Assembly: GCA_947498065.1 (NCBI GenBank)
Contig: CANMIS010000002.1
Span: forward strand, 632,501 to 696,500
DNA: 64,000 nt
DNA from: an uncultured Erythrobacter sp.
GTDB lineage: Bacteria > Pseudomonadota > Alphaproteobacteria > Sphingomonadales > Sphingomonadaceae
Direction: 5' to 3'
Position numbers and translations under genes: made by a program. The notes below the pieces were generated by a model. That model saw only the letters and a list, made by a program, of their open reading frames with translations, did no database searches and had not been told where the DNA came from. Each line of letters opens with the position of its first letter. Within the stretch, counting starts at the first letter, position 1. This document shows positions 37,820 to 46,710 of the stretch, piece after piece.

Positions 37820-38330
37820 ACTCAAGGCATACCTCATCAGTGAGCTCAACGATCGATCGACCGCTTTCACCTGACAGCCGATGTTAGGGGTAACGTCGCA
37901 CGCTAAGGCTGTGTAGTACCATAAGATGAGAATCGCAGCGGCCCGCTTCCGCCCCCAGCCCGCTTCCGCCCCCAATAGCTGCCCGGTTTGACGTTGAGGG
38001 GGCTAGTCGATTGCTGTCGGTGAGCTCTTCCGACCTCTTGCCCAAGAGCAGCTGGTCGGAATACGACCCAGTTTTGGACGAAAGAGTAACGTCGAATCCG
38101 CATGACTGTTGCTTTCGGAACGAGCTACGTTCAGCGATCTAGCAACTGCCTCCTGGTTGATCAGAGTTTTTCTGATCCAGGCAGAATCCTTCTTAGTCAT
38201 CACGATCGACGGCAATGCGACATTTCGTCGCAGATTTCGCCCCATTTTGGGCTCCCCTACAGAAAAACTTAAGTGGCCAAGATCAGCGCAGCCCATAGCG
38301 TTGTCGCGTCGTTGGGGGACGCATCTAGAA
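37820..38330. other. Intergenic region with tandem 17-bp repeat and shared 18-bp element
   Basis: No convincing gene is seen in these 511 bases. They hold a perfect tandem duplication of GCCCGCTTCCGCCCCCA (37941-37957 and 37958-37974), a fragment CCGCTTTCACC (37858) of the dispersed repeat family, and CTACAGAAAAACTTAAGT (38257-38274), repeated from 33094. An open frame joins the downstream HlyD-like gene from 38109 but its residues look non-coding. Promoter elements for the export module probably lie here. Confidence 0.6.
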
Positions 38331-39575
38331 TTGTCGTTATTCCGAAAAGAAGTGATCGAGAGCAGCACTGACCGGCTGCACGGGGAAGTTGTGTTTTCGC
38401 AGCCTCTGACCACCAAGGTAATGGCTGGCGCACTCTTTGCGATCCTCGCCATCGCAGCGATTTGGGTGAGTGTTGGAACCTATGCCCGTATTGAAACCGT
38501 TCCCGGTATTCTCAAGACAGATGCACCCAGCGCGAAGGTGATAGCACGCCAAGCAGGGACTGTTTCTTCGCTTGCAGTTAGTGAAGGCCAGATTGTCCAA
38601 AAGGGCGACAAGCTTCTCGTCATCAACTCAGACCGGGAAACGACTGAGGGCGGCAATGTCGCAGGACGCAGCCTTGGTGCGATTGATGCAAGGCGAGAGC
38701 TGACACAGGCTCAGGTGGCTATGGCAAGCAGCCGAGCTGATGCGGAGCGCAGCCGACTGGTAGCGATGATTGCCTCCGCAGAGAGCCAAGCGGCAAGCCT
38801 TAGCAATCAGATCGCACTGCAAGAGCAGGTCGTTACCTCCAACCAGCAAATCTTCGACCAGATATCGGAAGTGGTTGAACGCGGCTTCGTCAGCAAGATT
38901 GAGTATGAGCGGCGCAGACAGACTTTGCTCAGCTCGCAGCAGCAGCTCGCCAGTCTTCAGCAGCGACGAACCGCCAGTCTGTCAGAGGCCAGCCAAGCGC
39001 AAAGCCAGCTCGCCAGCGTAAGGATTGATGCAGCGCAAGGCATATCGCGCCTGCAAGGCAATTTGCAAACGCTGACCGGTGAGCAAGCTCGCCTGCAGGG
39101 GGAGCAAAGCTATGTGATTACTGCGCCTATCTCCGGCCGGGTCACAGCACTGGCAACCGGTGAAGGCCGCCCAGCCAACCCCAACCGACCAATGATGGTC
39201 ATTGTACCGGAAGGATCGAAGCTCACTGCAGAGCTTTATGCACCGAGCCGCGCCATTGGCTTTGTCGAACCCGGAAAAGAAACGCGGCTGCTCTACGATG
39301 CATTTCCTTACCAGCGCTTTGGCAGCTTTGAGGGGCGGGTCGCTTCAATTTCCCGCATCGCGGTTGATCCGCGAGAGGCAGAGATACCCTTCCCGTTCGA
39401 AGAGCCTGTCTACCGTGTGAAGGTCGAACTCAGTGAGCAGACCGTGGAAGCTTTTGGCGAGCCAGCACCGCTTCAAGCAGGGATGACCTTGCAGGCCAAT
39501 GTCGTGCTGGAGCGGCAGAGCTTCCTTGCTTGGATACTTCAACCCCTCAACGCCGTGCTCAATCGCAACTCATGA
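38331..39575 (+). CDS. HlyD/CvaA-family periplasmic adaptor of a peptide exporter
   Basis: A 414-residue membrane-fusion protein. A cytoplasmic N-terminal stretch (about 1-25) is followed by one membrane helix (VMAGALFAILAIAAIWVSVG), a lipoyl/barrel-sandwich half (VIARQAGTVSSLAVSEGQIVQKGDKLL), a long coiled-coil hairpin (about 125-240, Gln/Ala/Leu-rich), the second lipoyl half (YVITAPISGRVTALATGEG) and a beta-barrel. The TTG start at 38331 is chosen because GGGGGA lies upstream and the residues before it look non-coding. Its stop overlaps the ATG of the C39-ABC exporter (ATGA), so the two are translationally coupled and should form a type I-like export complex. Confidence 0.85.
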   Translation: MSLFRKEVIESSTDRLHGEVVFSQPLTTKVMAGALFAILAIAAIWVSVGTYARIETVPGILKTDAPSAKVIARQAGTVSSLAVSEGQIVQKGDKLLVINSDRETTEGGNVAGRSLGAIDARRELTQAQVAMASSRADAERSRLVAMIASAESQAASLSNQIALQEQVVTSNQQIFDQISEVVERGFVSKIEYERRRQTLLSSQQQLASLQQRRTASLSEASQAQSQLASVRIDAAQGISRLQGNLQTLTGEQARLQGEQSYVITAPISGRVTALATGEGRPANPNRPMMVIVPEGSKLTAELYAPSRAIGFVEPGKETRLLYDAFPYQRFGSFEGRVASISRIAVDPREAEIPFPFEEPVYRVKVELSEQTVEAFGEPAPLQAGMTLQANVVLERQSFLAWILQPLNAVLNRNS

Positions 39576-41812
39576 ACTCACCGCTTGATCTTGTTGAGTT
39601 TAGTGGGCGGCAGAAGACGCCGTATATCCCTCAAGGAGAGGCAAGCGAATGCGCGCTAGCGTGCCTTGCAATGGTTGCTGGCTTCCATGGCTATCAAACT
39701 GATTTGATCACGCTGCGACAGCGTTATGGCATGTCCTTGAAGGGCGCGAACCTGAAGCAGGTGATGCAGGTCGCTGAAGACATCGGCTTCAACGCCCGTC
39801 CCTTACGCGGTGAGATTGAGGACATGCCGCATCTTTCGATGCCAGCGATCCTGCATTGGAACCTCAATCATTTTGTTGTTCTCACCGCTGTGACAGGCGG
39901 TGTGCGTGGCAAACGCTACCACATCAATGATCCGGCTCGCGGCGCCATCGTGCTCACTGAAGATGAAGTGTCGCGTCAGTGGACCGGCGTTGCGCTTGAT
40001 CTGCTGAGGTCAGAGAGTTTCAAGCCCAAGATTGAGCGCAAGCAGCTCAACATCACTCAGCTTTGGTCGAAAATGTCAGGCTTCTGGGGGACGATCCGTC
40101 AGGTCGTGCTGCTGTCGCTTGTGCTACAACTGGTGGTGCTGGCGACCCCGTTCTTCTTGCAGATATCAATCGATACAGTGTTCCCAGCGTTCGATACCGA
40201 TTTGCTGCTCATGCTCGCGCTTGGCTTTGGCGGACTGACGGTCATCAACTTCATGGCGAGTTGGCTGCGTTCGCTGATCTTGGTCACGCTCAGCAACTCG
40301 CTATCCTATCAGGTGATCGTCAACCTGTTCCGCCACTTGGTGCGCCTGCCGCTCGACTATTTTGAGAAGCGGCATGTCGGTGACATCATCTCGCGCTTCG
40401 GTTCCACCCAGCCGATTAGCCAACTGATCAGCCAAGGCATGATCGCCGCCTTTGTTGATGGCTTAATGGCCCTGCTGACGCTCGCATTGATGTTCGTCTA
40501 CTCGCCGCTTCTTGGCGGCGTCGCGTGCGCTGCACTGGGTGTGTACGTCGCGCTGCGCCTTGCTTTCTTGCAAGCGATCAAGCTGCGCAACCTCGACGTC
40601 ATCACGACAATGGCGAAAGAGAATACCAACTTTATCGAGAGCGTGCGCGGTATTTCCGCTATCAAAGCCTTTGGGCAAGAAGGTAACCGCCAGCGTCTGT
40701 GGCAGAAGTCCAAAGCAGACGCAGTCAATGCGCAGATCAAACTAGGCCGCCTAACCGCAGGCTTTGATGCGCTTGGGCAGTTCGTCATTGCCGTCGAGAG
40801 AGTGATCTTCGTCTATATCGCGATCACGCTGGCGTTCGACTCTATCCTAACCGTCGGCATGATCTTCGCCTTCCAGGCCTACAAGCAGCAGTTCCTGGAT
40901 GCTGGCATGCGGCTGACCGAGCAAATGATCAACTATCAGATCGTCAAAGTTCACCTGACCCGTATCGCCGACATCGCGCTCAGCCCGCTCGAAGAAGGCG
41001 AGACAGAGAAGAGCAACGAAGAGCCTGACTTCACGAAGCCACTGGTGCTTGATCGTATTTTCTATCGATACGGTACCAACGAGCCGATGGTACTCCAAGG
41101 CGTCAATCTGCAGATCGAACCGGGCGAATTCATAGCAATTACCGGACCATCAGGTGGCGGAAAGACCACATTGATGAAAATCCTGATGGGGCTGTTTGAG
41201 CCATCTAACGGAGCCGTACGTCTGGGCGAGAGGCCAATCACTTCTTACCGCAAGATCAAATATCGCCAGGCAATTGGCTCGGTTGCTCAGGGAGATACGC
41301 TTTACGCTGGATCGCTCGCCCAAAACATCTCCTTCTTCGATCCAGAGATCGACATGGAACGTGTGCGTGAAGTTGCGCGCCAAGCCCATATTGACGCCGA
41401 GATCGAGGCCATGCCGATGGGCTATGAAACGCTCGTTGGCGATATGGGGTCGGTTCTCTCTGGTGGTCAGCTTCAGCGCGTCTTGCTGGCTCGGGCGCTC
41501 TATCCCAATCCCAATGTCCTGATCCTCGACGAAGGCACTGCCAATCTCGATGCAGAAAACGAGGATAAAATCCTCGCCACACTCAAAGAGCTAAATGTCA
41601 CGCGTATCGCCGTTGCTCACAGGCCCGCAACGCTCGAGGCTGCTGAACGGGTAATCGACGTCAGAGACGGAACGGCAACCGATGCTGAGGTTGCTGCAAA
41701 AGCTAGAGCAGCTCAGCGAGAGATGATCGCCCATTTGCAAGGAGTCCCATCAGGAAAGCTCCCAGGCACTACGGATAGCGCAATGGGGGTAAAACCGAGC
41801 ACATCGAGTTAA
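39572..41812 (+). CDS. C39 peptidase-containing ABC exporter
   Basis: A 746-residue bacteriocin-type exporter. The N-terminal C39 protease has Q21 and catalytic C27 (QGEASECALACLAM), H100 (NHFVVL) and an Asp in INDPARG. Six membrane helices follow (about 165-450), then an ABC ATPase with Walker A GPSGGGKTTL, signature LSGGQLQRVLLARAL and Walker B NVLILDEGTANLD. Such proteins cleave after a double glycine and export the cargo. All catalytic residues are present. The gene overlaps the adaptor gene by 4 nt and is followed 71 nt later by a candidate substrate with a double-glycine leader. Confidence 0.93.
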   Translation: MNSPLDLVEFSGRQKTPYIPQGEASECALACLAMVAGFHGYQTDLITLRQRYGMSLKGANLKQVMQVAEDIGFNARPLRGEIEDMPHLSMPAILHWNLNHFVVLTAVTGGVRGKRYHINDPARGAIVLTEDEVSRQWTGVALDLLRSESFKPKIERKQLNITQLWSKMSGFWGTIRQVVLLSLVLQLVVLATPFFLQISIDTVFPAFDTDLLLMLALGFGGLTVINFMASWLRSLILVTLSNSLSYQVIVNLFRHLVRLPLDYFEKRHVGDIISRFGSTQPISQLISQGMIAAFVDGLMALLTLALMFVYSPLLGGVACAALGVYVALRLAFLQAIKLRNLDVITTMAKENTNFIESVRGISAIKAFGQEGNRQRLWQKSKADAVNAQIKLGRLTAGFDALGQFVIAVERVIFVYIAITLAFDSILTVGMIFAFQAYKQQFLDAGMRLTEQMINYQIVKVHLTRIADIALSPLEEGETEKSNEEPDFTKPLVLDRIFYRYGTNEPMVLQGVNLQIEPGEFIAITGPSGGGKTTLMKILMGLFEPSNGAVRLGERPITSYRKIKYRQAIGSVAQGDTLYAGSLAQNISFFDPEIDMERVREVARQAHIDAEIEAMPMGYETLVGDMGSVLSGGQLQRVLLARALYPNPNVLILDEGTANLDAENEDKILATLKELNVTRIAVAHRPATLEAAERVIDVRDGTATDAEVAAKARAAQREMIAHLQGVPSGKLPGTTDSAMGVKPSTSS

Positions 41813-41883
41813 TCGAGGCTAACTTCTGCGCCGCCTCGATTAGCATCATCAAGGCGCAGAGATAGACAAAAGGGAGAAGCGCT

Positions 41884-42387
41884 TTGCTTCATCACAATAT
41901 CAATCGAAAATCCGGATTCCGAGCCCTGTCCGAAAAAGAACTGAAAGTCGTTTCTGGTGGCTTTGAAGAGCCAAACAACTTTGGTGGCGGTCATCTCGAC
42001 GACTACGACTATTTAGCCGCAGTGGAATTTTCGCAGATTTATGGGTATAATGGGACGGGCCCGGATTCGTTTGGTGACGGCACCCGATTCATCGACAGAC
42101 TACCGCCGGACGAGAGCCTTGATGACTATCTGAACGAGCGCGAAAGACAATTTTCCTATACACTACAAGCATTTGGAGTCCCTGCCGCTTTGGCTGGAGC
42201 AATTGCGGTTATTACCAGCTACCTATCATCAATAGAAGCCAAACAAGACCTCAATGAACTTGTCGAGCAAGCTCAAGACCTTCTTCAAGAAGTCCTGTTT
42301 GGCCCTGCGAATGAATCAACCGGTGACCCCGCAGAAGATATACGTAGGGCGTTGGGCCCATTGGTTGGTCCACAATTTCCTGAATAG
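41884..42387 (+). CDS. Candidate exported peptide with double-glycine leader
   Basis: A 167-residue protein starting at TTG behind AGGGAGA. Residues 15-26 read LSEKELKVVSGG, the classic double-glycine leader consensus (LSxxELxxVxGG) cut by C39 proteases, so cleavage after G26 would release a 141-residue acidic product. The mature part starts FEEPNNFGGG, is rich in Asp, Tyr and Gly, has one hydrophobic stretch (FGVPAALAGAIAVITSYL, about 98-115) and ends in Pro and Glu. There is no cysteine. It lies directly after the C39 exporter. It could be a large class II microcin-like toxin or another secreted effector; I do not recognise the mature sequence. Confidence 0.75.
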   Translation: MLHHNINRKSGFRALSEKELKVVSGGFEEPNNFGGGHLDDYDYLAAVEFSQIYGYNGTGPDSFGDGTRFIDRLPPDESLDDYLNERERQFSYTLQAFGVPAALAGAIAVITSYLSSIEAKQDLNELVEQAQDLLQEVLFGPANESTGDPAEDIRRALGPLVGPQFPE

Positions 42388-42460
42388 CACTTGAAATAGA
42401 ATAGAATTTTGGGTCGTGATTTTTATCGCGACCCAAAAATCAAATTGTGAGAATAGACAA

Positions 42461-43957
42461 ATGGGTCGATACGTTTCATTTTTTTCGATATTTATAGGGA
42501 TCATAGCTCTATTAAATGTATACCCACACCTCTTGTCTTCTGCCTCCGCAAATCCAAAGCAGGTGAGAGTTGTAGTTCAAGAGCATCGATTGCATTTTGA
42601 GAGTTCGAGCTGCTTAGACCAACATCTAAAAGAACACCTCTATGCGCGACTGGTCGATCAGGAACTCACAGAAAGAGGTTATAAGGCATTCTCTGTCGAT
42701 GCCGTCGCTGCTATCGACAAGATCATCATAAGTGTAGAGCATTGGGACGAGCGCGGAGATTTAGGAAACATCGCCCTTGCCGCTGCCGCAGGGATTGCAA
42801 AACGACCGGGTTTGGACATCGTAGAGCAGGAGAGATCTCTAGTTAGATATGAGAATGCTCTACTGGCGAAAACGCCGCAGTTTGGTGCTTCGGCAACTGC
42901 TGCATTATTAGCAACTGAAGAAGCAACACGAAACGAAACCTGCGTTGCAGAGCAGTCTCAAGCGGCCGGTTCGAAATCGTTGGACTGGACACCTGGAGAA
43001 TTCGAAGTTTATGAATACAAGGATTCAGGAGAATATACTCGGATCACCTCATCGCAAGCTGAGCTTGCCACTTTCCCGAATGCTTGGGATGATTTATCGG
43101 AAGCACCGAAAGAAGCGAATTTAAAGTCGCAAGATTCCACTCCAAATGCTCTGTTCATCGCTTACAAGGGCAGAGCCGACCCGCTTCTGACCACTAAGCT
43201 GCTTGCTGGCATCTATGACAACCTTACCGGTACTGAACTAAGAACCGAGGATGTGAGGCCGTTTGGAAAAGCCGGGTTCATCATGCAAGGTGAGAACAGT
43301 TTGCTCACCGGTCTACAAAAGAAGCTACGAAGAACGTTTGGTTCATCGCCTGTTTCTCAACCAAGAGCGAACAACTTGCGCCTAGCTTGGGCGAGTGTCT
43401 GCGGCTCTCGTGCACGAAAAAGCGGGGGAACCGACCAACTGTCCGATGAGCGAATTGCTCACACTTACTTTGAGTACAGCGCGAATGGCACCGCCTGCGA
43501 GGAAGGCTCAGACTTGTCAGGTGTACCATCCAATCTAGTTGTGATCTCTAATCTCATTCACGTCCCAAAAACAGATTCAGAGCTACCTCGGTATGAAAAT
43601 GACATGTCATTCGCGCTATGCATTCCATCGGAGAATTTCGTGCGGGAAGACTTGTCAATTGCAGCCTACGCGATGCGCCAGCATCTCCGATATGATGTTG
43701 GCCTTGCGTTAAATATTCAGTTCTCGAAAATTGAAAATAACTGCGTGGATGGCGCTGTCTTTGCACCGAAAGCGAATACCGAGCCGCTAAGTGAATTGCT
43801 GACAAATTTTGATTCTACGGATGATGCGTACTCAGCAAGATACGCGGCGGCTGCGATCATCTACCACTGCTCACAAGCGACCGATGCGCTTTGTTCGAAA
43901 GGCAATGGGCCAGGCCCTATCATTGAGACCCCAAAATTGGTTGTGTCCGTGGAATAA
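42461..43957 (+). CDS. Hypothetical periplasmic or membrane-anchored protein
   Basis: A 498-residue protein with an N-terminal hydrophobic segment (YVSFFSIFIGIIALLNVYP) that may be a signal anchor or signal peptide ending SASA. The rest is soluble with scattered cysteines and no motif I recognise. ATG 42461 is chosen so that the hydrophobic stretch lies at the N terminus; an ATG at 42416 is possible. The local base composition is richer in A+T than the exporter genes. It follows the leader-peptide gene by 73 nt and may be an accessory or immunity factor. Confidence 0.62.
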   Translation: MGRYVSFFSIFIGIIALLNVYPHLLSSASANPKQVRVVVQEHRLHFESSSCLDQHLKEHLYARLVDQELTERGYKAFSVDAVAAIDKIIISVEHWDERGDLGNIALAAAAGIAKRPGLDIVEQERSLVRYENALLAKTPQFGASATAALLATEEATRNETCVAEQSQAAGSKSLDWTPGEFEVYEYKDSGEYTRITSSQAELATFPNAWDDLSEAPKEANLKSQDSTPNALFIAYKGRADPLLTTKLLAGIYDNLTGTELRTEDVRPFGKAGFIMQGENSLLTGLQKKLRRTFGSSPVSQPRANNLRLAWASVCGSRARKSGGTDQLSDERIAHTYFEYSANGTACEEGSDLSGVPSNLVVISNLIHVPKTDSELPRYENDMSFALCIPSENFVREDLSIAAYAMRQHLRYDVGLALNIQFSKIENNCVDGAVFAPKANTEPLSELLTNFDSTDDAYSARYAAAAIIYHCSQATDALCSKGNGPGPIIETPKLVVSVE

Positions 43958-43997
43958 ATGCGTGAGGAACCGTCATTGTGAGCAGAAGAGGTGGACG

Positions 43998-44378
43998 TTG
44001 AAACTATCCAAGATGAGACAGAATTTACCGATAGTTTTCTCTTTGATTGCCGCTCCATTTTTGCTTTTCTATCTAAGCAAGCAGTTTTCTCCAAAATACG
44101 AAGACGTGTTGAAGCTCTCTTCAGATCGTCCAGTTTGGTCTCTTACTCGTTGTATTGATAACGCATCGGAGAAATTCCATCCTAGATTAACTAGGATCGC
44201 AGTTTGCTCAAGAGGCGGTACGGTCAATGGATATTGCGCTAGTGGTAGTACGTTTCTTGCCCGCGGTGGAGACATCAGGGTAACAACGAAGTTAGTCGAT
44301 GGTCGTTCTGAAATTTGGATTTCATATGCTGGTGAATTATCTCGCTCCGCGATAGATGCAGCGATTGAATGTCAATGA
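43998..44378 (+). CDS. Small membrane-anchored protein, possible immunity factor
   Basis: A 126-residue protein with an N-terminal membrane helix (NLPIVFSLIAAPFLLFYLS) and a periplasmic domain with four cysteines (TRCIDN, VCSRG, YCASG, IECQ at the C terminus). A TTG start at 43998 is chosen for the ribosome-binding site GAGGTGG; ATG 44013 is an alternative. It is the last gene of the export module. Size and topology would suit an immunity protein against the upstream peptide, but this is only positional inference. Confidence 0.6.
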   Translation: MKLSKMRQNLPIVFSLIAAPFLLFYLSKQFSPKYEDVLKLSSDRPVWSLTRCIDNASEKFHPRLTRIAVCSRGGTVNGYCASGSTFLARGGDIRVTTKLVDGRSEIWISYAGELSRSAIDAAIECQ

Positions 44379-44743
44379 ATTCTCTCAGTAGAGGATCATA
44401 GAAAAGTTTGCGGCTATGTTTGCGGCAACGCGCCCAGAACGCATCGTGGAAGAGAAGGTGGTCGCAACTGACCTGCCTTAAGCACATGAGATTGCGACCA
44501 GTTTGCTCCGCTTGAAGCTCTTGAAAATTGCTAAGTACAGCGGTTGTTTGTCGGATTGTCCGCTTTCACCCCCATAGGGAGACGAGCTGCCGGCGCGGGC
44601 TGCGGCTCACAAGCTGTCTATCAGTTTACTCGGTTTGATCGCCAAAAGCCGACAGTTCGCAAACGACCCAATTGCGGACGTGAGCGTATGGACTGCATTG
44701 CCAGCTGGTCTCGGATCGAAAAGATGAGTGATAAAGCATGCTG
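44379..44743. other. Intergenic region with dispersed repeats
   Basis: No gene is supported. 44560-44580 carries TGTCCGCTTTCACCCCCAT and 44647-44690 carries AAAAGCCGACAGTTCGC followed by AACGACCCAATTGCGGACGT, both members of the dispersed intergenic family also seen near 35690, 52457 and 60200. It separates the export module from the convergent 7TMR-AraC gene. Confidence 0.5.
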
Positions 44744-46465
44744 CTATACCGCCGCCGGTGTCCTTAGCGTTTCACTGGGGGGTTCCTTGAACTCTTCACG
44801 GTAAAGCTTGGCGAAATGGCTCGTACTTGCGAAGCCCGAGGCGTTGGCAATTTCGGCAACTGTATCGAACTGCTGCTGCAAGATCAGATCACGAGCATAG
44901 CGCAAACGGATCGATCGGATAAACGCAGCGGGCGCCAGGCCTTGCGACTTCTTGAGCCTTCGGCCCAGGGTCTTCTCAGTGACCCCCAGGGTCGATGCCA
45001 AGGCGCGAGCACCAAATCCGCGTTGGTCGATATTTTCGATAACAGCCTGGGTTGCTCGGTCGAGAAACCCTCCGCCCGAGCCAGCCTCAACCGCTTCTGC
45101 CGCTGGTGCTTCAATTGCTTCCAGCTTAGCGTTCCCGACTTGCTTCGCCCGTTCGACCTCACCGCGCAGCCGGACCGTTTCGGATACGGCCAAATTGCGC
45201 TGTTTCTGGATAGCATTGATCATGCTCGAGATCGCAAGCATCATGAAGATGCCCTCGGCGATGGTCGATGTCGCATAGCTCAGCGTGATCGGGCGCATCA
45301 TGATCACCTCGAACGCAGATCCCGTCGGCACAACGTCAACGGGGAAGACGAAGAAATAGAGCGAGGAAAACAGTCCTAGGGATAGGGCGAGCAAAGACGC
45401 AAAGACCGGCACTGCTTGCTTCATGCCCTTCAGCGCTTTGCGCCCTGACACGAACAGCAACACGAACGGGCATAAAATGAAAACAATGGGGAGCGGCGTT
45501 CCTGTCTCCCATGGATCGGCCACTGCCCATATCGTCGCGGCCAATCCGATGCCAGTCAGCACATGAAACACCACCTGGCGCCTCTCGCGCGGGTCCGGAT
45601 CGACCGTGAGCAGGACCCGGCAATATTGGATATTGGCTAGCATCACCAAGCCAGATGCAAGCTCAATAACGCGCCGGACCTGCTCGATGGGAACAGTGAC
45701 GCCCCATGACTGGATGAACCACCCATCGTAAAGCGATGTCAGGCAGAACATGCCGAACAGATAGATCGTATAATATTGATAGAAGCGGACGTCGAAACGC
45801 CTGAACAGGATCAGGCTGAAGACAATCATTATCGCGCAAAAACCGAGTAGCGAGGCGGATATGATCGTGAAAATGTCAGACCAGTCTTCCAGCATCCTTG
45901 CGGAACTGATTACCGGCGTAAGGGAAGGCGCGTAGGTGCCTGACACGCGCACATAATAGGTTCTCTCCGCCCCTGAATCGATTGCGAAAGAAACAGCTGT
46001 CTTCAGGCTACTGTTCTCATTTTGCGTTGGCGGAACAATCCGCCCATCGCGCATGACCGGCACTAGTGCACCATCTAACTCTTCGTAGAGCGCCGCCTCA
46101 TCGACGATCGTTTCCAAGAACGCAACGCCCCAAGTCTGTCTTTCAGCATGGGGGTTTGCAGCGTCAAACCTTAGCCACAATGCGCCATCTCTTCCGGGAA
46201 TATCGAACACGGTCCGGCAGGGCGTAAAGGTGAAGTCTCGCGCTGCAATACTGTTCGCTTCAATATCGCCCGAGGGGTCGAGGAAATAGCTCGCCGATAG
46301 CGGTTTCAACTGGCCTCCGCGTAGGTCCGCAAGAGAATTGGTTGGCCCTGCAGCTTCGCTGCATGTCTCAGCGCCCGTTTGCGCGCCAGCTTGCGCTGGC
46401 ATGATCGGCACGAGCAACGCCATCGCCAGCAAAAAAAGCACACCTCGATGCGGCAATCTGATCAC
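44744..46465 (-). CDS. 7TMR-DISM membrane sensor with AraC-type DNA-binding domain
   Basis: A 573-residue one-component regulator. A signal peptide ends near AGAQ; a periplasmic 7TMR-DISMED2-like domain follows (about 45-175, RDGALWLRFDAANPHAERQTW), then seven membrane helices (about 190-400), a coiled coil (about 415-445) and a cytoplasmic AraC HTH (about 475-570, ALASTLGVTEKTLGRRLKKS and IANASGFASTSHFAKLYREEF). Fusing a membrane 7TMR sensor straight to an AraC domain bypasses phosphorelay. The GTG start follows AGGGA. It is divergent from the giant adhesin gene at 46711, its most likely target. Confidence 0.88.
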   Translation of the reverse strand: MIRLPHRGVLFLLAMALLVPIMPAQAGAQTGAETCSEAAGPTNSLADLRGGQLKPLSASYFLDPSGDIEANSIAARDFTFTPCRTVFDIPGRDGALWLRFDAANPHAERQTWGVAFLETIVDEAALYEELDGALVPVMRDGRIVPPTQNENSSLKTAVSFAIDSGAERTYYVRVSGTYAPSLTPVISSARMLEDWSDIFTIISASLLGFCAIMIVFSLILFRRFDVRFYQYYTIYLFGMFCLTSLYDGWFIQSWGVTVPIEQVRRVIELASGLVMLANIQYCRVLLTVDPDPRERRQVVFHVLTGIGLAATIWAVADPWETGTPLPIVFILCPFVLLFVSGRKALKGMKQAVPVFASLLALSLGLFSSLYFFVFPVDVVPTGSAFEVIMMRPITLSYATSTIAEGIFMMLAISSMINAIQKQRNLAVSETVRLRGEVERAKQVGNAKLEAIEAPAAEAVEAGSGGGFLDRATQAVIENIDQRGFGARALASTLGVTEKTLGRRLKKSQGLAPAAFIRSIRLRYARDLILQQQFDTVAEIANASGFASTSHFAKLYREEFKEPPSETLRTPAAV

Positions 46466-46710
46466 TTCGATTCCCTAAAATTGACGTGCTGGGCGAGCGC
46501 CACCGGTCATATTTCCTGACTATGGCAAACGTGTTTCGGACAAAATTGGATGCGTCTCGGACAATCGGACCGCCGTCTCTTTTCTCTTCCTCGGCGCTGC
46601 TTTTTACACGCTCTCAGAAATGGGTCGGAACTGCAATGCCCTAGCGGCAACACGCAGCACATAGGGGCTGCGCCTGATCCGTTTCCCAAATTGCCAGAGG
46701 GAACGAACAC

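Noticed and set aside
38109..38330. Upstream extension of the HlyD-like gene
   Set aside because: The added residues resemble no adaptor N terminus and would bury the membrane helix; TTG 38331 fits better.
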